Of a stretch of 64,000 bases of DNA, positions 32,137 to 44,523 are shown in pieces (position 1 is the stretch's first letter; every line of letters begins with the position of its first letter). The DNA is from Salvia splendens (Eukaryota > Streptophyta > Magnoliopsida > Lamiales > Lamiaceae). The stretch covers positions 39,042,887 to 39,106,886 of the forward strand of contig NC_056034.1 in assembly GCF_004379255.2 (NCBI RefSeq), written 5' to 3'. Below the pieces are notes generated by a model that worked only from the letters and a program-made list of their open reading frames with translations, was not told the origin of the DNA and searched no databases. The position numbers were made by a program, and so were the translations under genes.

Positions 32137-33320
32137 TTTTTAATTTATTATCTCTCATATTTACTTCTCTATTCGGATACTTATTCGCCCTCCTGTTTGA
32201 CAATTTTTTTTTCCCAAAATTTCAATTTTAGTAGTACTAATTTAAATATAATTAAATTGAATATATTATGGAGTAATTGGGAACTAATACAATTAATTAT
32301 AGACGACACTTGGCGGGTCTACACACTCTAAAGTTTAAGAGCATCCACAATGGCGCCCGTCCCAGCGGACGTCCGGCCGGCGTGGCGGAGTTCCGCGGGG
32401 GACGTCCGCCATTGCGCAGCGGTGACGCGGATACGGACGTCCGCTGCGGATACCGGAGTTCCGCAGCGTTCCAGGGACGTCCGTTGCGACGTCCTTGCGG
32501 ATGTCCGCCATTGCGTTGACCCCACAGACGTCCCGTTTATTTTATTTTTTTTTTAAATTCTATAAATACGGCTCGTTGAACTTCATTTCATTCGCACCAC
32601 TTGTATTAACGAGTATCTCTCTATCTCTACGTTTCTTTTATATATCCAGAATGACTGGTAGTGGTAGTGGCTTTGGTGCGGGCGGTAGCGGTGCGGGTGG
32701 TAGTAGTGGAGGGTATGATGATATAATGAGGCGAATTCATGCACGTGTGCGGGAGGCAGCGGAGAGGGAGATATAGGCGGCCTTGGCTCCGGCGGTACCT
32801 CGACCCATCCATCGTCGATCTATAGTACCCCGGGACCACCTCGCTGCACACCGTCGGTTGTACGAGGATTACTTTGCTCCGGAGCCGCGATTTGGGGGGA
32901 ACATATACCGGCGACGTTTTAGGATGCATCGTCCGCTCTTTCTGCGTATCGTGGGCGTTTTAGAGCGTCGATACGGGTATTTCAGGGTGCGGGAGGATGC
33001 GGCTGGTAAACCCGGCCACACTCCAATTCAGAAGTGCACTGCCGCAATCAGACAGCTGGCATACGGAGGCGCGACTGACATGTTTGTTGAGTACCTCCAC
33101 ATCGGCGAGACGACGCCCGCGATTGCCTAAAGTATTTTTGTCAGGGCGTTAGGGAGATATTCGAGGATAGGTATCTTCAGAAGCCTACCCCCGAAGATTG
33201 TCAGGCTCTGCTGGATATGCACGGGTCTCAACACGGGTTTTCGGGGATGATAGGCAGCATAGATTGTATGCATTGAGAGTAGAAGAACTGCCACGCTTCC
33301 TGGAAAGGGGTGTACACTAC

Positions 33321-33537
33321 GGCTATGTTTGGTTACCAGGATTGTGTCTGAGAAAGTAATCTGATTCCTTAAATTTAAATTCATGTGTTTGTTTCCGTTT
33401 TTAATCAAACATGTAAAGTAATCAAAATCGTGAAACAAGGAAAGTTAGTACAACTTTCCAGGATGAATCATAACTTTTCTTAGGTATTCTTTTTTCCAGT
33501 TTTATGATTATTACATATTTAATGCAATATATTACAG

Positions 33538-33578
<41 letters not shown>

Positions 33579-33580
33579 CA

Positions 33581-33611
<31 letters not shown>

Positions 33612-34218
33612 TATTGTTATTATTTATTACAATGTTTTAAAAATAATTTAAAAGTATAAACCATACTTAATTTCAGGATAATAAATAACTATAATTCAAA
33701 TTATCATAATTATAACTATATTATAAATATTTATTTTTATTTTTATTATCATAATAATAATTTATTAAATAATTAAATATAATTATAATTATATAATAAA
33801 ATAATAATTATTAATTTATAAATTAGTAATTAACAATAAAATTGTAGTAAAATTTTAAATTATAAAATTTATTTAATTAAAAATTAAGTAAATATAATGA
33901 TAATAATAATAATAATCTTATTTATTATTATATTATTATATATTATGATGTATACTATCCATCGTAATAATAAATAAAATAATATAATTATTATCATTTG
34001 TAATTAATAATTTATTAAATAATATGTATTATTATTTTTTATAAATAAAAAATGATAAGTATATTTTTAGTTTAGCGTTTAATCAAATATATACTTTCAA
34101 ATCTTGATATTTTTCAAACACGGGAAAGTAAAGTTATTAGAAATCATATTTCCGGGATTCATTTTCCCAGGAATCATTTTCCTTGTCAACTTTACTTTCC
34201 CGCCAACCAAACATGGCC
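33321..34218. mobile_element. Nested Tourist-like MITE (898 bp)
   Basis: It is inserted in the Harbinger transposase. The TIRs are GGCTATGTTTGGTT and, inverted, GGCCATGTTTGGTT, typical Tourist ends. A 3-bp TSD, TAC, lies at 33318-33320 and 34219-34221. The host sequence rejoins as GTGTACACTAC|GGGTTTC, consistent with a clean insertion. The interior is extremely AT-rich with an (ATT)n tract. Inner inverted sequences AAAGTAA...GGAATCAT recur at both ends. Confidence 0.85.
33535..33617. repeat. (ATT)n microsatellite
   Basis: TTATTATTA repeats with occasional ATC interruptions lie within the nested Tourist-like element. Confidence 0.9.
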
Positions 34219-35213
34219 TACGGGTTTCAATGGAAGAATCCCACGATGATCCTTGAAGCGGTAGCTGACTACCGGCTGTGGATTTGGCATACCTATTTTG
34301 GAGTAGCCGGGTCGAACAACGACATCAACGTCCTCCAGTCGTCGCCCCTTTTCAACGACCAGTGCATGGGCGTCGCTCCGACTGTCAATTTCGTTGCCAA
34401 CGGCAACCAGCACAACATGAGATATTATTTGGCTGATGGGACATACCCTATGTGGCCCGTCTTTGTGAAGGCGATCAGATGTCCAACAGAAGAAAATAAG
34501 GTATATTTTGCGGGTCGTCAGGAGGCAGTGCACAAGGATGTGGAGCGGGCATTTGGGGTGCTCCAGGCTCGATGAGCGGCAATGAAGGGTCCATCACGAC
34601 TGTGGTATGCTGACAGCATCGCCGATATGATGTACGCATGTATTATCATGCATAGTATGATTGTCGAAGATGAAGGTCCAACACTGACGGATTGAGCTAA
34701 TGATGATGCTGATGTTGCGGGTCCAAGCCACGGCGTGACCACCAACAATGTACGTATGGGGATACCCCATCACGAGGTCGAGCGAGTCCGTGCATTTGCC
34801 GACATGCATAAAAAATAAGCCATATTCGTCTCCAGAACGATATAATTGAAGAAGTATGGCAGTGGAAGGATCGTCGTCGATGAAATTTGTATTTATTGAA
34901 GTGTATTTTTTTTAGTTTTTTTTTGTTGAAATGTACCTTTCTTTTTTTATTTAATGACATTTTTATTCCGTAATCATGGCGAAATTTAATTGCGTAAACT
35001 GTTTAATTCCGTAAATTGTTTAATTTGGTGAATAAGTGAATTTTTATTATTGTGGGAAGTCCATTGAGATGTCCTTGGATGTCCGCCACTATGCAGTGGG
35101 AAGTCCTTATGACGTGACAGTGCAGTGGGAAGTCCTTATGAGTTATGACGTGGCCGGAGGTGGTTTTGGGATGTCCGCGGGGATGTCCGTCGGACATCCG
35201 CACCATGCTCTAA

Positions 35214-35828
35214 ACTCCATTTTTGCTTTCGATTTGGTATCGCTTTATCTACAGTGCGCTGGATTGGTGTCTGCATAGTTGCTCAAATTAGTGTGTTCAA
35301 TTGCTATTGATGTGGTTCTGAATCCTCAATTTCTTTGATTTTTCAGTGGCTCAGCCAAAATTGAAGATGAACTGGCGGAAAGAAAGACGGAGGAGAATTT
35401 TAGATGAATTTCAAAGAGTTGGTCAGAAAGCTAACCGGGTGCGAAATGGCGATAACAATATATAGGTAATTTCTTGTCCAATATTATGTAATTTGAAGGT
35501 GAAGTTTAGAAAGGGGATGCTTACTTCTATGTTATTCGGTCCGGTCGTTAGAATTGGAGGAAATTCGTCGTTTTTATGTAAATTACAGCATCATTTCGTT
35601 CTCTTGGACTTGGTCACTTATAGGATGGTAGCTTTTCATTATTTAGTGAGAAATTTCAAGATTCTTAAAGTCAGGGCTTCATTTGCTTTTATCTCCATAA
35701 TTAGCAATAACACCTCACTACAAAGGCATACACATATATGGCACTTCATTTGCTTTTATCTCCATAATTCACTCTATTAGCCAGTCCCTCATAAAAATTA
35801 ATCAAGTTTTAGTTCATCAAATTTCAAA
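35214..35828. other. Region upstream of the NB-LRR gene
   Basis: No gene is recognised. An acceptor-like TTTGATTTTTCAG at about 35346 followed by GTAATTTC at about 35466 bounds a possible untranslated exon. The short direct repeat CATTTGCTTTTATCTCCATAA occurs at about 35681 and 35746. Confidence 0.4.
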
Positions 35829-38800
35829 ATGGCTGAAGCAGCAATCCTTGTTGCTTTAGAAACCCTTCGGAATCTGCTGCTTGATGAAACCAAATTCTTG
35901 TCGGGGGTGGGCAGTCAAGTGAAGGGATTGGAATCACAGATCAAGGAGATGCAGTGTCTGCTTGAGGACACCGACAGATCAAGACATCACGGAAGCAGGA
36001 GCATTGGTTACTGGATTCTAGAAATCAGGGATCTCGTGCACCAAGCTGAAGATGTTATTGAAATGTATTCGGTTATGCAAATTTCTTTGAAAAGAGGAAG
36101 GGGCATTAGACAGTTTTTCCAAAGATTTTCTTGTGTCTCAAACCGCTGCTGCAGACTCCACAAGATCGGTCTGGAGATTTCAGAAATCAGAACAGATATT
36201 GGAAGAGTATATAAAAGCATGCAAGAATATGGGCTAAGAAGTATTGTTCAAGAAGAAAACTCAGGTCCGGCGAGTGAAAACCAAATATGGAAAAGAAAAA
36301 CATATTCTTTTGAAACCAATGATTGCTTTGTTGGAATGGAGGAAGATTTGAAGCGACTTGTTTCTCTTACAGTTGATAATAACCTAAACCGGGTTATTTC
36401 TGTGTGGGGAATGGGTGGACTCGGAAAGACAACCATTGTTCGGAGAGTGTACAACCATGCTAACGTTAAGCATGCTTTTGATTCCTTTGCCTGGGTTTGT
36501 ATTACTCAACAATGCCGAATTAGATTTGTCTTGGAAGAAGTCCTTAAGCAGTTAATGCCACAAAAGAAGGAAGATGCTATGCATCTAACTGATACAGAGT
36601 TGGTTGAGCAACTCTTTCAAGTCCAAAAAGATAAAAGATGTGTAATTGTATTGGATGATCTCTGGAAAATTGAGCACCGGGATTGTCTGTTGGATGTATT
36701 TGTAGATAGCAAGATTTTGATGACAACTCGAAAACAGAATGTTGCAGATGTGGGATTATCCTACAAACTTGGGCTCCTAAACATGGCTGATGGCTGGCAA
36801 CTGCTCAAATGCAAAGCATTTCCACGAGGCTGTGTCCCACCAGGTTGGTGTCCTCATGACATTGTGTGTTAATTTCTGCTTGGGCATTTCTTTTTCTATT
36901 ATACCATTTCTATGTCAACTATTGTGTTGATCCTCCTTATTGCACAGTGGAACATTCTCACAAATTCTTGTACACTAAATCAAAGTATAGTCTTTCCAGT
37001 CCCTGAATTTGATATGATCCAGCTTTTTCTTGGTCTTTTATATATTTTCAAAGTCAAACTTTTGAACAATACCTTATTGAATATAAACATGGACAAAGTA
37101 GTGCTGTCAGTCAAAATGATCAACTTGGTGATATGGTGTGCAGTGCTCAAATGGAAAAAAGAGGACCAATTTTTTATATTATTTAAATATTAATTTCCTT
37201 TGGCAACTTTATTTCCCCTTTTTTTGGTTTTGGTTTTGGATTTGGTTTGTTTATGTTCTTTTTGTTTTTGTTTTTCTGTTATGCATCGTGCCAGTTAATC
37301 ACTGCCATCAGCCAGTCGTGCTTATGTAGATGTGTACTTGCAAACATTACAGATTATGAATCAAACTAGATAATATTTCATAACTAGAGGAACAACAATG
37401 AAGCAATATAACCTGGAAAGAGTTTCTTTCAAAAAACATGTTATAATATTAATCTGAACTGTGTTTTTCAGTTTCTAATAAGTTTCTACAATTTTTAATT
37501 TGAAAGATAAGATGAATTAATATTTATCATTAAGTTTACATTAATTTTCATCCTGTTAATTGGGCCAACTTGGATATGATATCCAAACCTGGCTATTCAT
37601 AATTTGGTATTTCTATTCCAATCTTTGCCCAACTTGAACTTAAAAGTAAGTGGAGTTGCTCATATTGACTAGCAATAAAAGGTTGATGTCTTAAGGAATA
37701 CTAAAATTTTGTAAGGACTATGTTGAGAACTTTTGAAGTAGAAATGATAATGGGCACGAGACAGTAAATCAGTTTTGAAGGAGGGAAAATATTATTTTCC
37801 ATTGAATGTTATACTAAACACAGTTTTCCATTCTATTGTAGAGAGTCACTTTCCAAATTTACAAATATATATGCTTTAATATCTTGCAGACTTTGGGCCA
37901 CAAATTGAATTGTTTGAGGAAGTTGGTAAGAAGATGGTGAAAATCTGTGGCTATCTACCATTAGTAATTTCTCTGCTGGGAGGGATCTTGAGCAAACGGC
38001 GTTCATCGAAAGAGTGGGAGTTGGTAAATAAAAATATCGATGATTACTTGTTTAGTGCTGGAAGCACGGATCAGGACAATAGGATTAATGCGGTAGTACT
38101 AGATTTAAGTTATGAGGACCTACCGTCTTACTTGAAACCTTGTTTTCTTTATATGGGTCAATTTGTAGAAGATCAATATGTATATGGTGACAATCTATAC
38201 ATGTTGTGGATAGCAGAAGGCTTGATTTCAGTCGAGAATCGAGCGAGTGGGGAGACATTGATGGATGTTGCAGAACTCTACTTGAGTGAATTGGCATCTA
38301 GGTGCATGGTTGAAATTGTAGCTCAGGATACTGTATCAAGTAAACGCTATGTATCCTGCCATCTTCATGATGTCGTACGAGATCTATGTTTGCTGAAGGG
38401 GAAGAAGGAGGACTTTCGTCTCAAGGTTGTGAATTGCCAAGGGGGAAGACTTGATGTGTTGAGTCCATCTGTTTTGGGTATTAAAACACGATACTTGGCA
38501 ATGCATTTTAGAGGCGAAGTGGAAGTAGAACATGATGAATTGACGACCAACCATGAAGAAACTACCAAACACATTCGATCTCTCAAGTTAATTTGTCATT
38601 CAAAACAGAGGAAGATCAACTTCCCAAAAAGTGTTCTTGAATATTTCTATAACTTCAAATTGGTCAGAGTTTTAGTATTTGAAGGCTGCAACTTCCAAGG
38701 AAGAAAATTACCAAAAGAAATTGGTAATCTAATTCACCTTAGATACTTGCGGTTGCGAAATTGTGAATTTACCGAATTGCCATCCTCCATCAGCAACTTG

Positions 38801-39679
38801 ATATACTTGTCCACGCTCGATCTATTCCATTCATGGGATGTCCGTATACCAAATGTTTTGCACAAACTGATTCAGTTAAAGCACTTGTTTCTTCCTGATT
38901 ACCGAAAGACCAGCAATGCCATTGCCAGAAACTACCAGCTTAGCTTGGAAGGCCTAAGTAGGCTGGAGACGCTGATTGGGTTTGACAGCTTGTTCCATGA
39001 TTGGAAATCTGTATCGAGAATGAAGAATCTCCGACGACTTCGAGCCACAGTGCATGATGTAAAAACACTATCAGAAATCATTTATGATCTCAAAACATAC
39101 AGGGATAATCTGCAAGAGTCTACACTTATAATCAGAGATGGTTGTGAGCTGACTTCTTTGGAACAAGAGGTGCCAATTCTGAGGAAGCTGTTGACATGTC
39201 CCAATCTTCATTCCTTGTGGATAGACGTGCACACACCGAACCTGAAACAAGAAATCAAAACTCAACTAGTTTTCCCAAGACTTGTGTTCTTGACATTGAG
39301 AAACTGCAAAATAGAGGATGACCCGATGCAGATGCTGGAGATACTTCCTTGCCTAGAATCTTTGTGCTTATGGCCATGTTCTTATGTGGGGAAAAATATG
39401 ACTTGTAGTGGATCAGGCTTCTGTAAACTCAAAACCATTCAACTGTGGGGTTTGCTGAATTTGACAGAGTGGAAAGTTGAGAAAGGAGCCATGCCGATCC
39501 TTTCTGAGCTTGAAATTAGGGACTGTCCAAAGTTGGGGAAGATTCAAGATGAACTGAGATCTATTACAAATTTGGAGGAACTGGAGATTTCCGAATTGCC
39601 AGGATTTGGAAAATGGGTTTGTGGGAGAAAGAGAGGAGTTCAACACTGTTTGCCATGCTCCTTTCGTCATCATCCCTAA
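35829..39679 (+). CDS. CC-NB-LRR disease resistance protein (RPP13/RPP8-like)
   Basis: Two exons, 35829-36843 and 37890-39679, join in phase (CCACCAG|GTTGG donor, TCTTGCAG acceptor) to about 934 aa. Such proteins are intracellular immune receptors that bind ADP/ATP and trigger defence on pathogen perception. The coiled coil (about 1-130) includes LVHQAEDVIEMY, the EDVID-type motif. The NB-ARC domain has the P-loop GMGGLGKTT (about 194-202), kinase-2 CVIVLDDLW (about 271), RNBS-B ILMTTR (about 296), RNBS-D CFLYMGQFVED (about 419), GLPL-type GYLPLVISLLGG (about 358) and an MHD variant LHD in CHLHDVVRDL (about 496). LRRs such as LPKEIGNLIHLRYLRLRNCE follow to the end. The C-terminus is odd: the last 20 residues (VCGRKRGVQHCLPC...) look out of frame, and the next frame reads EFNTVCHAPFVIIP, more like family ends. 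A late 1-nt indel at about 39610 is suspected. Confidence 0.92.
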
Positions 39680-41281
39680 ATCGAATGAAAACAGGTGTCA
39701 AAAGAGGTTCAGATCAATTTCGAGCTGGATTGATAGGTAACATTTTTTGCCTAACTGGTCGAACTGCCCATTTAGCCCAAGGACTCTGCTCTAAAAATAT
39801 GCCCTTGGCCTGAAATTTCTGCTTCTGAGGTCAGCCTGGACCATCTTCTAGGCTTACTATATTCCAGCCCGACCCTTACTCGAGCAAACCTCTATTCGTG
39901 ATCGTGATGTAACTCCTGCTTCAGGTGAATAGCTTTTTTTACTTCCTAATGGTTAGTGCAATCCCTCTCATGACTGCTTAACTTCTGCAGACATTTTTCA
40001 TATGCATGTCTTGATATTAAGCATGATTACTGAAACTGAAAACTTGCTTCGCTTAACACAACTGTTTTCCTATAATATATTATAGCCTGCTCGACCAATT
40101 TGCGTAAATATATCCCTTCAGAGTGATATACATTAAAAAAAACAGTTTTTTTTTTGTTATTTCTATAACAGTAAGTTTTCTAATCTTGCTCTGCGACTGT
40201 GGTCAATACTTTTCTTATTGAATTATAGACAATATAATATATGAGGAATAATTGCTCACTTGGTTGGCTGCATAGATCAACATTGGATCTAATATTTGGG
40301 AAGTTTGCCTATGTTTTGATTCATCCTTGTAATGGATTTTATAACTAATTTTGTTGAGAGGAATGTTATGAAACTTTATTCTTGGATTCGAATGTCTATT
40401 AGTCTTGGTTTCTTAGAGTTGAATTGGATTAGTTGAAAGTATGTTGGAGGAGGCAGTGATGTATCCAGCCTGAGGCAATTGCTATATCCTCTTATATTTT
40501 TGACAGTCAATGAATACAGATTGATCTAAAATCTTATTCAAATCCATTGTAGTCCATAGGTGCATAAGAAATGAATTGAACCAATTCTTTTGTCACATTC
40601 TTCAGCTGAAATAGAGAAAAATGTTACCGTGATGTACTTGTATTCTTTAATGTAGCTTGCATATGCACTTATATATTACCCTTATTTTTTACTGTGTTCT
40701 ATGTTTACTGCATTTTCTCAGTTCATATGGAAGGATGAAAAAAAATCATAAAGCAGGAAATGCAGTTTGAGTAAAGAAATTAAAGAAAAAGGTTGATAAT
40801 TCATTAATTGCGCAGCATTAATTCCATGCTTTGGATACAAGTTGTTCCTTGATTGTTAAAGAGGTAAAGCTAGACTGCTAGTTTCTTTAACATATCTTTA
40901 TTCTTCTTTATCATTTTAAAAGATGATCCTTTATTTTCTAATCTTAGTAAAGTGAAATGAAAACTCAAAACAATACAGTAATAGTGAGAGATATATAAGG
41001 AATAACTTGCCTGTAGAGAAACAGACTAAGAAAGGAACTAACTTTAGACCATTTCTAATTTCTTTTGGAACTCTAACTGTTAGATCTTTATTAAACTTTT
41101 GAATATATCATCTCTGTTAAGCTACATAACTATTTTGTGTGTACTTTTTTCTCTCTAGCTGCTTACCTCACAGTTAGTAAATATACAAGTACTTGCATCG
41201 TTTTTGTTATATCATAGAAGATTGTAAATTTGTAACAAACATAAATTATTTCCTTTCCACCCTCTTAGGTTAATTGAAGAA
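39680..41281. other. Intergenic DNA between NB-LRR and ankyrin loci
   Basis: It begins with the NB-LRR 3' region. If the suspected frameshift is real, the ancestral coding end lies at about 39735. The rest is AT-rich with no gene or bounded element recognised. Confidence 0.4.
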
Positions 41282-44015
41282 ATGAGCGATGAAGAAAGCT
41301 TACGCGACTATCAGTTTAAACTGACCATGCAACAGCAATGGGAAAAAGTGGCGATGAAATATGAGGAAGATACAAATGCCCATACCCTCATGCTTACCAA
41401 ATTAGAGGACACAGCTTTCCATATAGCTATCTCCAGTTACAACCCTGATTGCTGCAACGCACCCCATGAAAGCTTCACTCTCAAAATGTACTCTTTGATG
41501 AATGATACAAATTCATTATGTAAAGTGCTCAAGATGCCTAACACGAGAGGAGACACCCCTCTCCATCTTGCAGCTGCAGTTGGATGGGAGTCCTTGTGGC
41601 TTCAGTGGATCCAAATCTCATTGAGATCCGCAATGCTAATGGTGAGACGCCATTGTTCATTGCAGCTCATCACGGCAACCTTGATACGTTTGTCTCACTC
41701 CATGGCATCTACATCAAAGATGGGAATACCGTCTTGCACTCTGCAATTTCTGGGGAATACTTCAGTAAGTGTTTTTTTGAAGATATGTTTGTATATACAC
41801 ATGATGAATGTGCAATAATATGGTGCTTGATATGCATTCTTGCTACAGAATTAGCCTACTTTATATTGGAGCACTACAAGAATCTTCTCAATTATTTTAA
41901 TGTTGATGGAGGAACCCCTCTCCATGTTTTAGCAAGGAAGCCTAACTTGTTCAAAAGCAGCTCACAGCTTGGATCCTATGAATCAATTATCTACCACTGT
42001 CAGAATCCTAGTTTCAGATTCTCTCTATACATATCATCAGTTGCATAAGTTTTGGAGGTGCTAATGGAATTTGTGGTATGTGGATAAGTTGTATTTGTTG
42101 ATGTTCTGAAGAAACAACCCAATCACAAATCCACACCGATTAACGGCTCAAGAAATGAGAAATTCCCGGAGAACTACAAGACATGTGTGAGCATCTCCCG
42201 TCTAGTATGGAATCCAATTTACGAGAGTATTAAAGGTGATCATATTTTTGGATTAAAAATCCAATCAGCTTTATGCTTCATGTATGTATTATTCTCAAAT
42301 TGACCAAATTTTTTTGGGTTAAACCATATTACTTGCCCTTGCATTTCCAGCTGGCCTTTCTAGATCCGAGAAGAAAAAGAGTATTCCAAATGATGTAGAA
42401 GATCAACCGTACGAGGAGCATGGCGTTCCAATATATGAGAGTTTCTTAGGTGAATATAACCCAAATCATATTTACCGAAGAAATTATACGTATCATTTTG
42501 AAAAATAACAAGGTGTCTACCCTTTGTCTCCAGCTGGTTGTTCAAGATCCAAGAAAAAAGATGCTGCTTCTCCTGATAAAAGTATGGATTAGTTTATTAA
42601 TAATAAGAAAGTGGACAATACTTGTTGCATCTCATCTATACATTTCTTGTTAATAACTGGATGTAATTGTTTGTTAACTTGCTGTTTCAGACAAAGGTGC
42701 AGAGGCAGAGAGCAAAGATTATGGTTCCTATCCTCCCAATTACACAACTTGCATTTTGATTTTCAAATTTGCCACAAAGGTCATCCTAACAGTTCTGGAG
42801 TTGGTAAGTAATAACTCTAGTTTGCTTTTGAACCAAAAAACCAGAAGTTTTAAAGAGCTCTGTCATGTACACATCAACAGGATTCTTGAAGATACAAAAG
42901 ATTCACGAGAAGAAAGTACGACACTGTCATGCGATGCAGATCATGGATAAAATGATCGAGTTTTAACCAAGTTACAAATACGATAGCAATGGGCAGCGCC
43001 CCGGCCATCCCTCAGAAGCATCGAGTAGTATTCCGAATATGCCTCCCATTGCTGAAGAATCCGAGACCACAGAATCTAACATCGAAGTGAAGGACAGTAC
43101 TCCACTACTGGTAGCTGCTAAAATGGGACTCCCAGAAATGGTGAAGAAGATACTTGATGCAGTTCCCGTAGCCATCCAAGATTAAGACTCGGAAGGGAAG
43201 AATGTGCTGATGTTGGCAGCAGAGCACTGGCAGACATATGTGTTTGATTTTCTGGTGCAGAGAAAGCTCCCCGAATATGTGTTTCACCATTTTGACAATG
43301 AAGGGAATAGCATCCTCCACCTCGCTGCAAAGCTGGGAGAGAAGCAGCCGTGGCGCATTCCTGGTGCTTCTCTGCTGATGCAATGGGAGATCAAATGGTA
43401 CAAGGTAAGCTACTATTGTATCATATTCATAGGTTTATATTCATCTTAAGGTCGTGATCGTATAAGGCCGCCGTTGTTTGCAGCATGTGTAGAGATGCGT
43501 TCCAGCGGTGTGTTACAGTCACCACAACGTGAAGGGCGAGACTCCAAGGAAGATCTTCTCACAAACACATGAGAATTTAGTGAAGTCAGGAAACGAGTGG
43601 CTGGTCAAAACCTCAGAATCCGTGGTGGCTGGGCTCATCGCCACCTCCGCCACGGTCCCGGGCGGCCTAGACCAAAGCCACGGGTACCCTATCCTGAGAG
43701 ACCGCAGAGCCTTCGACATCTTCTCAATCGCTTAGCTGATTGCGCTCTGCCTGTCCATCACGGCGCTCGTGTTCTTCCTGGCAATCATCACCTCGCTATT
43801 TCAAGTGAGACCTGCCTCGGAAGCTGCTGATGGGGCTGAGTTGTCTGTTCTTGGGCATAGTGGCGATGCTGCTGTCGGTCTGCGCGGGGCATACTTTTAT
43901 ACTGAGGGAGAAGCTGAGGATTGCGGCGCTGCCGATATACGCGGTGGCTATGATACCAGTCATGCTTTTTGCAATGGGGCAGTTGCGTTTATACTTAGAT
44001 CTTCTAAGTGACTAG
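41282..44015 (+). pseudogene. Ankyrin-repeat/PGG-domain membrane protein, decayed
   Basis: An ATG at 41282 opens MSDEESLRDYQFKLTMQQQW and ankyrin-like TRGDTPLHLAAAVGW. A frameshift at about 41580 leads into DPNLIEIRNANGETPLFIAA and KDGNTVLHSAISGEYF. An in-phase-looking exon at 41850 has VDGGTPLHVLARKPNLF. Small exons follow (PYEEHGVPIYESFLG at 42405), then DSTPLLVAAKMGLPEMVKKI and GNSILHLAAKLGEK. The PGG domain has SVVAGLIATSATVPGGLDQS, then FDIFSIA-stop-LIALCLSITALVFFLAII, and after a frameshift near 43805 GLSCLFLGIVAMLLSVCAGH and LPIYAVAMIPVMLFAMGQLR. Stops at about 43183 and 43733 and at least two frameshifts disable it. The intact family (ACD6/ITN1-like) are plasma-membrane or ER proteins with four C-terminal helices, linked to defence and salt signalling. 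Confidence 0.88.
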
Positions 44016-44523
44016 ATATATATCCTCATTAATTATTGTAATCGCTCTCAATAATCTATCATTTTTTGTATAGATTTACTTTGATTCTTAGCTCTTATAT
44101 GATATATCAATATTCAACTTTGCTTCTATTTTATTGTAATGATGCAGAGAGACACATAGGTCATGGAAACTCTTATCAACTTACACAACATGCTTAAAAT
44201 ACTCAAATCACGCAACGAGTTGGAGATTTTTACCAATAAATCTTCAAGTTTACGTAAAAGATAATTTCCCAAACAATTACCAAATCCAAAACCACGAAAG
44301 ACCTCATGATCTAAAGTGAGTAACCCAAATTGGTTAAGGAGAGGGGGAAAATAAATACTTTTATTAACATAAGCTTACTACAAAGTGAATATGTCTATAC
44401 AATACAGCAAATAAAAAAATTGTCGCATGCTAAATAACTGTTCCTCCATCTCCTACCATTTCTACCCTAAATTCACACCATGATCTCTGCATCTGGAACT
44501 TCTCTATAGTTTTAGATTCTATG

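Larger units (their letters stand above)
32651..34818 (+). pseudogene. PIF/Harbinger DDE transposase, stops plus nested insertion
   Basis: The ATG at 32651 opens a Gly/Ser-rich start, then GGYDDIMRRIHARVREAAER. A TAG at 32774-32776 interrupts before PAVPRPIHRRSIVPRDHLAA, which continues to a stop at about 33130. The section before the insertion is further decayed. After the nested element, coding resumes at GFQWKNPTMILEAVADYRLW, then SNNDINVLQSSPLFNDQCMG and DVERAFGVLQAR. Further stops follow, with a natural-looking end at 34816-34818. Acidic catalytic positions in NNDINVL and ERAFGVLQ remain; the IDC region is in the decayed part. It is homologous, region by region, to the transposase at 20436-21674. 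Inactive as read. Confidence 0.88.
32339..35210 (+). mobile_element. PIF/Harbinger transposon interrupted by a nested Tourist-like element
   Basis: A TAA TSD is present at 32336-32338 and 35211-35213. The ends are GAGCATCCACAATGG and, inverted, GAGCATGGTGCGGATGTCCG. A TATA-like TATAAATA lies at 32561-32568, about 85 bp before the transposase ATG at 32651. Removing the nested insertion (33321-34218 plus one TSD copy) leaves about 1.97 kb, close to the size of the sister element at 20044. Confidence 0.9.
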
